From contig NZ_LXSQ01000020.1 of assembly GCF_001648475.1 (NCBI RefSeq), forward strand, positions 62,001 through 126,000: a stretch of DNA of 64,000 nucleotides. Reading direction: 5' to 3'. The position numbers and the translations under genes are program-made. Below, in pieces: positions 16,397-26,067 of this stretch. The stretch is from Eikenella halliae. GTDB taxonomy: Bacteria > Pseudomonadota > Gammaproteobacteria > Burkholderiales > Neisseriaceae. A model generated the notes under the pieces. The model was not told where the DNA came from, searched no databases, and saw only the letters and a list, made by a program, of their open reading frames with translations. Position 1 is the first letter of the stretch, and every line of letters starts with the position of its first letter.

Positions 16397-16897
16397 GGTG
16401 GGGTTTGTGTGGTGTGGATGGGAGGCGAATCATAGCACAGGCGGGGCGGGGAATTGGGGCCACCTGAAAACCAGCTATCGGTTTTCAGGTAGCCTTTTAC
16501 CGTGCACAGGTTTGCTGGATGTGGATTGGGGATCAAATCCGGCATTTTCAGCCTTTGTGTTGGGTTGCGCCTGTAGCTAAGCCAACTTGAGTGATACGGT
16601 TCGGGAAAGGTGGACTCGAGAATCCGGCACGCTCCGAAAGCAAAGGCTACCTGAAAACGAAGTTTCCGAAGGAAGCTGAGTTTCTGCGGAGCGAACCGAA
16701 GTTTCTAAAGGAAGCTAAGTTTCCGCAAAGTTAAAATTTAGTCTCGCGGGAACTTCACTTTCAGGTAGCCTTTAATCCAATCTATGCGTGGCTATTGGGA
16801 AAGTAGGATTTAAGAATCCGATCTGTGGGATTCTTGACGGGGAGGAGGGTATCTACGGGCTACCTGAAATTTCAGGTAGCCTTTATTGTGTCTCGGC
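16397..16897. other. Intergenic region with DUS hairpins and short GAAG/CTTC repeats
   Basis: No gene is supported in these 500 bases. A DUS-like pair lies at about 16461-16495. At 16645-16770 imperfect repeats of the type GAAGTTTCCGAAGGAAGCTGAG are framed by a forward and a reverse DUS. A perfect DUS palindrome at 16858-16881 terminates dinG. Confidence 0.5.
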
Positions 16898-19033
16898 TCA
16901 GCCGATGCGTTTGAACGGGGGCAGGCAGGCGAGGAGTTGTTTGCCGTAGCGGGCGGTGAGGATGCGGTTGTCTAGGATGGTGACGCGGCCGTAGTCGTGT
17001 TCGGTGCGGATGAGGCGGCCTACGGCTTGGGTGAGTTTGATGCCGGCTTCGGGCACGGTGATTTCCATGAAGGGGTTGCCGCCGCGCTGCTCTATCCAGC
17101 GGCTGCGGGTTTTTTCGATGGGGTGGTCGGGCATGGTGAAGGGCAGTTTGGCGATGATGACGTGGGCGCAGTCGCTGCCGGGCAGGTCGAGGCCTTCGGC
17201 GAAGCTGTCGAGCCCGAACAGGATGCTGGCGCGGCCTTCGGCGATGGCTTGGCGGTGGCGTTCGAGCAGGATGGCTTTGGGCAGGTCGCCTTGGATGAGC
17301 AATAGGGGCAGGTGGCTTTCAGGTAGCCTTAAGGCCACGTCTTGCATCTGTTTGCGCGAGGAGAACAAAACGAGGGTGCCGACGGCTTCTTCGGGGCTGA
17401 TGAGCTTGGGCAGCCATTCGGCGATTTCGGCGGTGTGGGCGTCGGCCTGCTTGGGGCTGGCGGCCACGGGCGGGATGTAGAGCTCGCCTTGGGTGGGGAA
17501 GTTGAAGGGGCTTTCCAGCGCGAGGGTGGTGGTTTCAGGTAGCCATTGCAGGCCGGTTTGTTTCAATAAATGGTCGAAGCTGCCGAGCGATTGCAGGGTG
17601 GCGGAGGTGAGGATGGCACCGGCGGCGCGGCGCCACAGGCCGGCGGCGAGCATGGCGGCGGCGCTCACGGGGGAGACGTGGAAGGAGTAGTCGGTTTTGT
17701 CGCTGTTGTGGCTGCATTCGATCCATTTGGCCAGCGGCGGGGCATCGCCCACGGGCTCGGTGGCGAGCAAGTCCCACACGGCGCTGATTTGCTCGATGCG
17801 GGCTCGGAAGATGCCGAATTCGCTGCTGAGGCGGTCGATTTGGGCGCTGTCGCTGTCTTTTTCGCGGCGGGCGGCGGCGAGGGCGTCGTTGAGGCCGTTG
17901 GCGTGTTTGTAGAGGCTTTGCGCGGCGGCGGCGGTGTTGGATACGAGCAGGGCGAGCCCTTCGGGGATTTGGCCGTCTTGCCACAGCCATTGCGGATCGC
18001 GGCCGCTGTCGTTGTAGGCGAGCTCGGGGGTGTCGCCGAGGTGGAACTGCCATTCGTAGAGGCTGTCGAGCAGGGCGGCGGCGGCCTCGTCGGCCAGGTT
18101 GGCCAGCTCGGCTTTGTCGGCCACGGCGGCGATTTTGTCGGTGATTTGCGGCAGTTTTTCCAGCGCCCACACGGCTTGGTTCAGCGAATGCTCGGCGGCA
18201 AACTGGTTGAGCGCTTTTTTGGGCAGGTGGTGCGCTTCGTCGATGCAGTAGAAGCTGTGTTCGGGCGCGGGCAGGATCACGCCGCCGCCCATGCCGATGT
18301 CCACCATGAGCAAATCGTGGTTGCTCACCACCACATCCACGGTTTCGAGCGTGTCGCGGGCAAGGTAGAAGGGGCATTCTGGGCGGTTGGGGCAGGCGGC
18401 TTTGAGGCAGCCGTAGTTGTCGTTGTTTACCTTGAGCCAGAGGGTATCGTCGATTTTCTCCGGCCAGGTGTCACGGTCGCCGTTGAAGCGGCGTTCGGCG
18501 AAGGCGTCGGCCAGCTCGCGCAGGGTTTGGATTTCTTCGGGCTTGGGTTTGCTGTCCCACAGGATTTGCGGGGTGTCGAAGCCGGCCAGGCTTTGCTGTG
18601 CCTGGCTTTGGGTGAGCTGGTAGAGCTTGTAGGGGCAGAGGTAGCGGCCGCGCCCTTTGGCCAGGGCAAAGGTGAGCTCGAGCCCGCTTTTTTCCACCAA
18701 AAACGGCAAATCGCGCCCCACCAGCTGCTCTTGCAGCGCCACGGTGGCGCTGGATACCACCAGCCGCTTGCCGCGCGTTTGCGCCATGATGCCGCCGGCT
18801 AAAAGATAGGCCAGGCTTTTGCCCACGCCGGTGGGCCCTTCGATTACGGCGATGCTCTCGCCCTCACGCTTGGGCGGTTCTTCGCCGTCGGCCTTTTCCA
18901 GTGTACGCGACAGGGTGTTGGCCACGGCGGCCAGCATTTCACGCTGCGCTTTGCGCGGGCGGAAATGGGGCAGGTTTTCGCTGATGGCTTGGTAGTGGCG
19001 GCGGATGGCGTCTTTTTCTAAATCGGTGAGCAT
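16898..19033 (-). CDS. dinG: ATP-dependent DNA helicase DinG
   Basis: A superfamily 2, XPD-like iron-sulfur helicase, 711 aa from the chosen start MLTDLEKDAIRRHY; upstream codons in the open frame cross a DUS and are not protein-like. Walker A is GPTGVGKSLAY, the DEAH-type box is CIDEAHH, and the iron-sulfur cysteines are visible in NYGCLKAACPNRPECPFY near residue 220. The C-terminal helicase motifs (GLDSFAEGLDLPG, QAVGRLIRTEHDYG) are intact. It unwinds 5'-tailed DNA, R-loops and G4 structures during repair. Confidence 0.93.
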   Translation of the reverse strand: MLTDLEKDAIRRHYQAISENLPHFRPRKAQREMLAAVANTLSRTLEKADGEEPPKREGESIAVIEGPTGVGKSLAYLLAGGIMAQTRGKRLVVSSATVALQEQLVGRDLPFLVEKSGLELTFALAKGRGRYLCPYKLYQLTQSQAQQSLAGFDTPQILWDSKPKPEEIQTLRELADAFAERRFNGDRDTWPEKIDDTLWLKVNNDNYGCLKAACPNRPECPFYLARDTLETVDVVVSNHDLLMVDIGMGGGVILPAPEHSFYCIDEAHHLPKKALNQFAAEHSLNQAVWALEKLPQITDKIAAVADKAELANLADEAAAALLDSLYEWQFHLGDTPELAYNDSGRDPQWLWQDGQIPEGLALLVSNTAAAAQSLYKHANGLNDALAAARREKDSDSAQIDRLSSEFGIFRARIEQISAVWDLLATEPVGDAPPLAKWIECSHNSDKTDYSFHVSPVSAAAMLAAGLWRRAAGAILTSATLQSLGSFDHLLKQTGLQWLPETTTLALESPFNFPTQGELYIPPVAASPKQADAHTAEIAEWLPKLISPEEAVGTLVLFSSRKQMQDVALRLPESHLPLLLIQGDLPKAILLERHRQAIAEGRASILFGLDSFAEGLDLPGSDCAHVIIAKLPFTMPDHPIEKTRSRWIEQRGGNPFMEITVPEAGIKLTQAVGRLIRTEHDYGRVTILDNRILTARYGKQLLACLPPFKRIG

Positions 19034-19301
19034 GGCGGTGGCGGCAGGAAAGAAGCGGGTATTATAGAAGATTATGGGAGGGCTTGGGCGGGAGTGGAGG
19101 CTACCTGAAAAATATAGGGCAGGGCAGAGAAGGCATAGGTGTTCCAAAACCAAAATAAGACAACGCCATATCCTTCACGGAGAAGGCTATAAACTTTCAG
19201 GTAGCCTGTTGCGCGATAAAGGCTACCTGAAACCCGATGGCGTGCAGAATGAAAGGCAAGTACAATCCGCCGCATCAACCATCAAACAGCTGGAGAGTGA
19301 A

Positions 19302-19508
19302 ATGTCTGAACTCTTGGAATTTTTCCGCACCGAAACCGTGGGTGCGGCGGCAGAAACGCTGGATTTTTGGCTCAACGAATGCAGTTTGGACGAAGCGCCT
19401 TCGGCAGAGGAAGTGGAGCAGTGGCAGGCGGTGCTGGACGAGCGCGGCGGGCGGTTTGTGCGGCTGGCGATGATGTGTGCCGACTGGCTTGAGGAGCACC
19501 GGACGTGA
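19302..19508 (+). CDS. Small acidic hypothetical protein
   Basis: A 68-aa acidic, Leu/Glu-rich protein (begins MSELLEFFRTETVG) preceded by GGAGAG at a good distance. Longer upstream reading crosses a DUS hairpin (19196-19231) and is unlikely. Its stop overlaps the VanZ-like start (19505-19508), so the two are co-translated. I do not recognise the family. Confidence 0.65.
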   Translation: MSELLEFFRTETVGAAAETLDFWLNECSLDEAPSAEEVEQWQAVLDERGGRFVRLAMMCADWLEEHRT

Positions 19509-19888
19509 ACCGTTGGCTGTGGCTGAGCGTTTTGTGGTTTGCGGGCATGATGTATGCGCTGCTGCTGCATCAGGGCGGCAACGCGCCGCTGCCGTTTGCC
19601 CATTTCGATAAAGTGGTGCACGCGGCTTTGTTTTTCGGCCAATTTTGGCTGCTGGCTAAAGTGTTTTTGCTGCTGCGGCGGCCTGTGCCGTGGCAAGCTT
19701 TGCTGCTGGTGGCGCTGGTGCTGGCTGCGGGCAGCGAGTGGGCGCAAGGCACGCTCACGGCATCGCGGCAGGCCGATTGGCGTGATGCGGCGGCAGACAT
19801 GGCCGGTGCGGCGGCAGCGCTGTATTTTGCCGCTCGGGTGCAGGCGGCACGCGCCGGGAAGCGGGCGGGTTGGCGCGAAAAGTGTTGA
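19505..19888 (+). CDS. VanZ-like membrane protein
   Basis: A 127-aa membrane protein with about four helices and the VanZ-family elements DKVVHAALFFGQFWLL near residue 35 and AGSEWAQGTLTASRQADWRDAAADMAGA near 75. VanZ raises teicoplanin resistance in enterococci, but most family members have no known role. It is coupled to the small upstream gene. Confidence 0.75.
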   Translation: MNRWLWLSVLWFAGMMYALLLHQGGNAPLPFAHFDKVVHAALFFGQFWLLAKVFLLLRRPVPWQALLLVALVLAAGSEWAQGTLTASRQADWRDAAADMAGAAAALYFAARVQAARAGKRAGWREKC

Positions 19889-19896
19889 GATGATGC

Positions 19897-19925
19897 TTGC
19901 TAAACGCCGCCACCGGGCTTATAAT
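19897..19925 (+). promoter_or_regulatory. Promoter of tRNA-Pro
   Basis: TTGCTA at 19897-19902 and a perfect TATAAT at 19920-19925 are separated by 17 bases, about 12 bases before the tRNA 5' end. Confidence 0.7.
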
Positions 19926-19936
19926 GCGCCTTCTTT

Positions 19937-20013
<77 letters not shown>

Positions 20014-20020
20014 GCTTTTC

Positions 20021-20050
20021 AAAAAGACTTGGTGCTGCCAAGTCTTTTTG
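20021..20050 (+). terminator. Terminator of tRNA-Pro
   Basis: AAAAAGACTTGG and CCAAGTCTTTTT pair around GTGCTG, followed by T-rich sequence. Confidence 0.8.
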
Positions 20051-20165
20051 TTTTGGTGCGGCACAAACGCTGTGCCGCTCTCGGTCTTAAAAGGCTACCT
20101 GAAACTTAGGTTTCGGCCAGGCTGAATATTTCCCAATCCATCCAGTTATTGCAAAGAAATCCGTT

Positions 20166-21467
20166 ATGACCGCCTCTCTTATCCAAGACCTGCAAGCGCG
20201 CGGCCTGATCGCGCAAACCACCGACATCGAAGCTTTGAGCACGTTGTTGAACGAACAGAAAATCGCCCTCTACTGCGGTTTCGACCCGACTGCCGACAGC
20301 CTGCATATCGGCCACTTGCTGCCCGTATTGGCCTTGCGCCGTTTCCAACAGGCGGGGCATACGCCGATTGCTTTGGTGGGCGGTGCGACCGGCATGATCG
20401 GCGACCCCAGCTTCAAAGCGGTGGAGCGCAGCTTGAATTCCGCCGAAACCGTTGCCGGCTGGGTGGAAAGCATCCGCAACCAGCTGAAACCGTTTTTGAG
20501 CTTTGAAGGCGAAAACGCCGCCATCATGGCGAACAACGCCGACTGGTTCGGCAGCATGAACTGCCTCGACTTCCTGCGCGACATCGGTAAGCATTTTTCT
20601 GTGAACGCTATGCTGAACAAGGAGTCCGTCAAACAGCGTATCGAGCGCGACGACGTGGGCATTTCCTTCACCGAGTTCGCCTACACGCTGCTGCAAAGCT
20701 ACGACTTTGCCGAGCTGAACAAACGCCACGGTGCAACGCTGCAGATTGGCGGTTCCGACCAATGGGGCAACATTACCAACGGCATCGACCTGACCCGCCG
20801 TTTGAACCAAAAACAAGTATTCGGCCTGACCCTGCCGCTGGTCACCAAATCCGACGGCACCAAATTCGGCAAAACCGAAGGCGGCGCGGTATGGCTGAAT
20901 GCGAAGAAAACCTCGCCGTATCAGTTCTACCAGTTCTGGCTGAAGGTGGCTGACGCTGATGTATATAAATTCCTGAAATACTTCACCTTCCTGTCTATTG
21001 AAGAAATCGCCGCCATCGAAGCTAAAGACAAAGCCAGCGGTACCAAGCCCGAAGCGCAACGTATCCTCGCCGAAGAAATGACCCGCCTGATTCACGGTGA
21101 AACTGCCCTGCAAGCCGCGCAGCGCATTACCGAGAGCCTGTTTGCCGAAGACCAAAGCAGCCTGACCGAAAGCGACTTCGAACAACTCGCCCTCGACGGC
21201 CTGCCCGCGTTTGAAGTTTCAGGTAGCCTCAATGTGGTGGAGGCCTTGGTGAAAACCGGTTTGGCTTCCTCCAACAAAGAAGCGCGCGGTTTTGTGAACA
21301 GCAAAGCGGTATTGCTCAACGGCCAAGCCGCCGAATTGAACAATCCGAACCATGCCGCCGAACGCCCCGACGATGCCTATCTGCTGACCGACGCACACAA
21401 ACGCTTCGGTAAATACACCATCGTGCGACGCGGCAAACGTAACCACGCGCTTTTGGTGTGGCAATGA
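20166..21467 (+). CDS. tyrS: Tyrosyl-tRNA synthetase
   Basis: Class I synthetase that charges tRNA-Tyr, 433 aa. HIGH-type motif HIGHLLPVL near residue 43, the tyrosine-binding QIGGSDQWGN near 195 and the KMSKS-equivalent KFGKTEGG near 238 are present. The last 70 residues form an S4 RNA-binding domain (LVKTGLASSNKEARGFVNSKAV). A DUS hairpin ends the gene. Confidence 0.97.
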   Translation: MTASLIQDLQARGLIAQTTDIEALSTLLNEQKIALYCGFDPTADSLHIGHLLPVLALRRFQQAGHTPIALVGGATGMIGDPSFKAVERSLNSAETVAGWVESIRNQLKPFLSFEGENAAIMANNADWFGSMNCLDFLRDIGKHFSVNAMLNKESVKQRIERDDVGISFTEFAYTLLQSYDFAELNKRHGATLQIGGSDQWGNITNGIDLTRRLNQKQVFGLTLPLVTKSDGTKFGKTEGGAVWLNAKKTSPYQFYQFWLKVADADVYKFLKYFTFLSIEEIAAIEAKDKASGTKPEAQRILAEEMTRLIHGETALQAAQRITESLFAEDQSSLTESDFEQLALDGLPAFEVSGSLNVVEALVKTGLASSNKEARGFVNSKAVLLNGQAAELNNPNHAAERPDDAYLLTDAHKRFGKYTIVRRGKRNHALLVWQ

Positions 21468-21482
21468 GTTGAATGAAAACCA

Positions 21483-21532
21483 AAGGCTACCTGAAAACCC
21501 AGCCGCCCAGGCCGGATTTTCAGGTAGCCTTG
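21483..21532. terminator. DUS-pair hairpin after tyrS
   Basis: AAGGCTACCTGAAAA pairs with TTTTCAGGTAGCCTTG across a GC-rich loop, 16 bases after the stop codon. Confidence 0.7.
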
Positions 21533-21739
21533 TTTTTAGATTTGTGCCTTGAAAACACAACATGTTTTCTCAGGATAGAGGCTGGCTGAAACCGTTTTCC
21601 CGGCTGGTATTCAGGTTGTCGGCAAGGTCGTTTTCATCGTATGATTCTGCCTCTGGCCGGCCGGCAAACAGTAGATTTTGCAGAACAGGCAGATCATCAG
21701 CTTGTTCTGCAAAATCTAATTGAAATCAGAAAGCTAAAC

Positions 21740-23239
21740 ATGATACAGGCAATCAACCCAATCCGGCTGGCCGACGAGGCCTCCCGCCCGCCGGAAACCA
21801 TTTTGGTGAACGTAACGCCGCAGGAAACCCGCGTGGCGCTGCTGGAAGAAAACAAAGTGTGCGAACTGCACATCGACCGCAACAGCGGCCACGGGCTGGT
21901 GGGCAATATTTATTTGGGCGTGGTCAAGCGCGTGCTGCCCGGCATGCAGAGCGCCTTTATCGACATCGGCTTGGAGCGCGCCGCCTTTTTGCACATCGTG
22001 GACGTGCTCGAACAGCGGCAGAAGCCGGAGGAAACCCAGCGCATCGAACACATGCTGTTTGAAGGGCAAACCATCCTGGTGCAGGTGATTAAAGACCCGA
22101 TTAACAGCAAAGGCGCGCGCCTTTCCACCCAAATTTCCCTGGCTGGCCGCTTTCTCGTGTATCTGCCGCAAGACGACCACATTGGCATTTCCCAGCGCAT
22201 TGAAGACGAAGAAGAACGCAACGAATTGCGTGCCCGCCTCAAAGCCCTGCTGCCCGAAAATGCCGGCGGCTACATCATCCGCACCAGCGCGGAGACCGCC
22301 CGCGACGAAGAATTGCAGGCCGACATCGACTACCTGTCCAAGCTGTGGCAAGACATCCTCGCCCGCTCCAAAACCAGCCCGGCCGAAACCATGCTGTATC
22401 AGGATTTGCCCCTGAGCCTGCGCGTACTGCGCGATATGTTCAACGGCAACACCCAGAAAATCTTCGTCGATTCCGCCAATAATTACCGCCTGATGCAGGA
22501 GTTTGCCCGGCAATACGTACAGGGCGCGGTGGAGTGCATCCAACACTATCAGGGCGAAAAACCCTTGTTCGAGCTCCATCATGTGGAGCAGGAAATCAAC
22601 CAGTCGCTCAAGCCGCGTGTGGATTTGAACTTCGGCGGCTACCTGATTATCGAGAGTACCGAAGCCATGACCACCATCGACGTGAACACCGGCGGCTTCG
22701 TAGGAGCGCGCAATTTCGACGAAACCATCTTCAAAACCAACCTCGATGCCTGCCACGCCATCGCCCGCGAGCTGCGCCTGCGCAACCTCGGCGGCATGAT
22801 TATTGTGGATTTCATCGATATGGTGAGCGAAGAGCACCGCCAGGCCGTATTGGGCGAGATGGCCAAAGCCCTGCGCTTCGACCGCACCCGAGTTACCCTC
22901 AACGGCTTCACCAGCCTGGGGCTGGTGGAGCTCACCCGCAAACGTTCGCGCGAAAACCTCAACCACATCCTGTGCGAACCTTGCCCCACCTGCCAGGGCA
23001 GGGGCTACCTGAAAACCCCGCAAACCGTGTGCTACGAAATCCAACGCGAAATCGTGCGCGAATCCCGCCGCTTCGATGCCCGCGAATTCCGCATCCTCGC
23101 CGCGCCGGCCGTTATCGATTTGTTTTTAGACGAAGAATCGCAGTCGCTTGCGCTGCTGATTGATTTTATCGGCAAACCCGTTTCCCTGATGGTGGAGAGC
23201 AGTTATACGCAGGAGCAGTTCGATATCGTGCTGCTTTGA
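21740..23239 (+). CDS. rng: Ribonuclease G
   Basis: Endoribonuclease of the RNase E/G family, 499 aa from the chosen ATG (MIQAINPIRLADE); the frame is open further upstream but lacks family similarity there. It matures the 16S rRNA 5' end and decays mRNA. The S1 domain lies near 45-130, the catalytic aspartates fall in TTIDVNTGGF and MIIVDFIDM, and the zinc-link CPTC is at about 423-426. A DUS in frame encodes GRGYLKT. Confidence 0.93.
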   Translation: MIQAINPIRLADEASRPPETILVNVTPQETRVALLEENKVCELHIDRNSGHGLVGNIYLGVVKRVLPGMQSAFIDIGLERAAFLHIVDVLEQRQKPEETQRIEHMLFEGQTILVQVIKDPINSKGARLSTQISLAGRFLVYLPQDDHIGISQRIEDEEERNELRARLKALLPENAGGYIIRTSAETARDEELQADIDYLSKLWQDILARSKTSPAETMLYQDLPLSLRVLRDMFNGNTQKIFVDSANNYRLMQEFARQYVQGAVECIQHYQGEKPLFELHHVEQEINQSLKPRVDLNFGGYLIIESTEAMTTIDVNTGGFVGARNFDETIFKTNLDACHAIARELRLRNLGGMIIVDFIDMVSEEHRQAVLGEMAKALRFDRTRVTLNGFTSLGLVELTRKRSRENLNHILCEPCPTCQGRGYLKTPQTVCYEIQREIVRESRRFDAREFRILAAPAVIDLFLDEESQSLALLIDFIGKPVSLMVESSYTQEQFDIVLL

Positions 23240-23567
23240 CGGGACGGGCTAGGCAGAAGGTTTAAAAGCGCGATGCCCGGCGGCATTCAATTTTCAGGTA
23301 GCCTGCCAATCGCCCGGACGGGCTGATTCTGCAAGGTTTTAGGCAGCCTGCAACAGAGCCGGTTGCCGTGGATTTCTTAATAGGCAGGCTTGCAGCGGGC
23401 GATGCCGTATCGGGCATGGAGTTGATTGGCCGTATATTTTCAGGTAGCCTCAGGTGTTCCTCGGGCTACCTGAAAATATACGCCCCTTGGAAACAAACAC
23501 ATCCTGACCAGCAGGGAAAGCTTCCGCAAGCCAAAGCCGCCCCGTTTGCCCGCCAGAAAGGAAACGC
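23240..23567. other. Intergenic region with DUS hairpin
   Basis: No gene is supported. A strong hairpin at 23431-23481 has 19-base perfect arms (CGTATATTTTCAGGTAGCC and its complement), a likely rng terminator. A single reverse DUS lies at about 23293-23304. Confidence 0.55.
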
Positions 23568-24284
23568 ATGAAACTGCAAGATAGAGTCATCCTGATTACC
23601 GGCGCCTCGCAAGGCCTCGGCGCCGAAGCCGCCCGCGCCTGTGCCGAAGCCGGCGCCACCGTGGTATTGGTGGGCAGGAGCCAGAAAAAGCTGGAAAAAG
23701 TGTACGACGCCATCGTTTCCGACGGCTGCCCCGAGCCCTTCGCCGTGGTGTTCGACCTGCTGGCCGCCGAAGAGCAGGAATACGAACGCCTGGCCAAAGC
23801 CGTGGCCGAAGCCACCGGCGGCCGCCTCAACGGCATCATTCACAGCGCCGCCTATTTTTACGCGCTCTCGCCGCTGGAATTCCAAACCGTGGCCGAGTGG
23901 GTGAACCAATACCGCATCAACACCGTCGCCCCCATGGCGCTCACCCGCGCCTGCCTGCCCATGCTGCAGGCGGCCGAAGATGCCTCCGTGGCCTTTATCG
24001 GCGAGAGCCACGGCGAAACCCCGCAGGCCTATTGGGGCGGTTTCGGCGCTTCTAAAGCCGCTTTGAATTACTTGTGCAAAGTGGCTGCCGACGAATGGTC
24101 GCGTTTTCCCAACCTGCGCGCCAACGTGCTCGTGCCCGGCCCCATTAATTCCCCGCAGCGCATGAAAACCCATCCCGGCGAGTCCCGCAGCGAGCGGCGC
24201 GAATTAAGCGAACTTGCCCCCGAGTTCGTATACTGGATGAGCGGGGAAAGCAAAGGCCGCAGCGGCGAGATTGTGTATCTTTAG
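23568..24284 (+). CDS. SDR-family oxidoreductase (YciK-like)
   Basis: A 238-aa short-chain dehydrogenase. The nucleotide-binding motif is GASQGLGAEAA near residue 13. The catalytic Tyr-x3-Lys stretch reads YWGGFGASKAAL near 157-168, so the position normally held by Tyr before x3-Lys appears to be Phe; a Tyr lies four residues earlier. By resemblance to YciK-type proteins the substrate is unknown. The last motif (WMSGESKGRSGEIVYL) is conserved in the group. Confidence 0.82.
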   Translation: MKLQDRVILITGASQGLGAEAARACAEAGATVVLVGRSQKKLEKVYDAIVSDGCPEPFAVVFDLLAAEEQEYERLAKAVAEATGGRLNGIIHSAAYFYALSPLEFQTVAEWVNQYRINTVAPMALTRACLPMLQAAEDASVAFIGESHGETPQAYWGGFGASKAALNYLCKVAADEWSRFPNLRANVLVPGPINSPQRMKTHPGESRSERRELSELAPEFVYWMSGESKGRSGEIVYL

Positions 24285-24458
24285 TCAGCCTGGCCAACCG
24301 GCGGGCATTCCGGAAACCGACGGTGTTGTCCATGCGCTCGGCTGTTGCCTGCAAACCGGCTGAACTTTTGCACTAGTGTCATCTTGCCCTGCCGCCTTGC
24401 CCGTCCTTACCTTCAATCCGCCGTACCAATAACCGATTGAAACCATTCAATCAAACAT

Positions 24459-24500
24459 ATCGAAAAGGCTACCTGAAAATGTTCAGGTAGCCTTTTCGAT
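24459..24500. terminator. Bidirectional DUS terminator between SDR and gloA
   Basis: ATCGAAAAGGCTACCTGAA and its perfect reverse complement are separated by a 4-base loop, between converging genes. Confidence 0.75.
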
Positions 24501-24569
24501 AAGCAAAATAGCGGGCTTCGCCTTGCGTGCTTGTTTGTTTGCGGCCTGCTATCTTGCTTGGCCGGGGCT

Positions 24570-24965
24570 TTAATCTGCGCGGCCGTGTTTTTGGATGAAT
24601 TCGATTTTGTAGCCATCCGGGTCTTCCACGAAGGCGATAACGGTGCTGCCGTGTTTCATCGGGCCGGCTTCGCGCACCACTTTGCCGCCTTTGGCGCGTA
24701 CGGCATCGCAGGCGGCGTAGGCGTCTTCCACTTCGATGGCGATGTGGCCGAAGGCGTTGCCGAGGTCGTAGCTGGCGGTATCCCAGTTGTGGGTGAGCTC
24801 GAGCACGGCGGTTTCGTCTTCGCTGCCGTAGCCGACGAAGGCGAGGGTGAAGCGGCCGTCGGGGTAGTCTTTGCGGCGCAGGAGTTTCATGCCGAGCACT
24901 TCTTGGTAGAAGGCGAGGGAAGTTTCGAGGTTGCCGACGCGCAACATGGTATGGAGGATTCGCAT
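24570..24965 (-). CDS. gloA: Lactoylglutathione lyase (glyoxalase I)
   Basis: Converts the methylglyoxal-glutathione hemithioacetal to S-lactoylglutathione; metal-dependent. 131 aa, normal length. Metal ligands are recognisable: His 5 (RILHTML), Glu in VLELTHN, His in FGHIAIEV and Glu in YKIEFIQ. It is monocistronic. Confidence 0.95.
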   Translation of the reverse strand: MRILHTMLRVGNLETSLAFYQEVLGMKLLRRKDYPDGRFTLAFVGYGSEDETAVLELTHNWDTASYDLGNAFGHIAIEVEDAYAACDAVRAKGGKVVREAGPMKHGSTVIAFVEDPDGYKIEFIQKHGRAD

Positions 24966-25237
24966 GGTTTGTCCTTGGTAGGTGTTTGCTAGGAAAGCGG
25001 ATTGTAGCAGGTTCGCGGCGGGCTGAGGAGCTTGGGGCGGCCTGAAAACGATGGAGCCGGATTTTAGTCAGCCGCTTGTCGCGGTGGTTTGCAAACGCGG
25101 TATCATCACTATTTTAGCGAGGCAGCATCAGCATACTAGATGATGCCTTGCCCCGTGCTTAATGCGCATCCAATCTATTTTCAGGTAGCCTGCCATTCAA
25201 ACCGCCAGGCTACCTGAAACCCGTCCGGAGACCCACC
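24966..25237. other. Intergenic region
   Basis: About 270 bases between divergent gloA and the YafY-type regulator. A DUS pair at about 25177-25220 lies just before the regulator; no other structure is seen. Confidence 0.4.
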
Positions 25238-25948
25238 ATGCCCAACCGTACCGACCGCCTGCTCAAACTCTTGCAGCTTTTGCGCACCAGCCGCCATCCG
25301 AAAAGCGCGCGGCTGCTGGCGCAGGAGCTGTGCATCAGCGTGCGCTCGGTATACCGCGACATCGACACGCTGCGCCATCAGGGCGCGGTGATAGACGGGG
25401 AAGCGGGCGTGGGCTTTGTGTTGCAGCAGGATTGCAATCTGCCGCCGCTGATGTTTAGCGAAAACGAGCTGGAGGCATTGATGTTGGGTATGCGTTGGGC
25501 GGCGGCGCATGCCGATGGCGAAATGGCCGAGGCGGCGCGTTCGGTGTTGGGCAAGGTGCACGCGGTGTTGCCCGCACGCTTGGCCGAGCAGGCAGCGGCG
25601 CATGCGGTGTACCCGATGGGCGGCACGTCGTATGGGAGCGGCGAAGGGCAGGTGTTGGCACTGGTGCGGCAGGCTTTGCGGGAGAAAACGGCGCTCAGCT
25701 TCAGCTATACGGATTTGCAGGGGCAGGCCAGTAGTCGCACGGTGTGGCCGGTGGCGTTGGGCTATTTGGACGAGGCGCGGCTGTTGGCGGCTTGGTGCAC
25801 GTTGCGGCAGGCGTTCCGCCATTTCCGCTGCGACCGCATCACGCAAGCCCAAATCGGCGCGGCTTATCCCATGCCGCACCGTCTGCTGCTGCAACGCTGG
25901 CGGCAGCAGGAAGGGCTGGATTTGAGTGCGTTCGATTTGAGCCGCTAA
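25238..25948 (+). CDS. YafY-type transcriptional regulator (HTH_11 + WYL)
   Basis: A 236-aa DNA-binding regulator. Residues 1-60 hold the HTH_11 winged helix (RTDRLLKLLQLLRTSRHPKSA). A WYL-type ligand domain follows (FSYTDLQGQASSRTVWPVAL near 148 and FRHFRCDRI near 193). The glutathione S-transferase gene starts 120 bases downstream on the same strand; such regulators often control an adjacent enzyme gene. Confidence 0.85.
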   Translation: MPNRTDRLLKLLQLLRTSRHPKSARLLAQELCISVRSVYRDIDTLRHQGAVIDGEAGVGFVLQQDCNLPPLMFSENELEALMLGMRWAAAHADGEMAEAARSVLGKVHAVLPARLAEQAAAHAVYPMGGTSYGSGEGQVLALVRQALREKTALSFSYTDLQGQASSRTVWPVALGYLDEARLLAAWCTLRQAFRHFRCDRITQAQIGAAYPMPHRLLLQRWRQQEGLDLSAFDLSR

Positions 25949-26067
25949 CATTGATTTTGCTTCAGCCAAGGCCTTGGCTGCTGACAGGAACTGACACAGC
26001 CAAGGCGTATCATGACTGCACTTCAGGCTACCTGAAGATACAATTAACTGTTTTAAAAGGAAAAATC

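Noticed and set aside
15326..16435. 369-codon plus-strand frame opposite hemE
   Set aside because: Shadow of hemE in GC-rich DNA.
17570..18802. 410-codon plus-strand frame opposite dinG
   Set aside because: Gly/Val/Ala-rich antisense frame; dinG motifs are complete on the minus strand.
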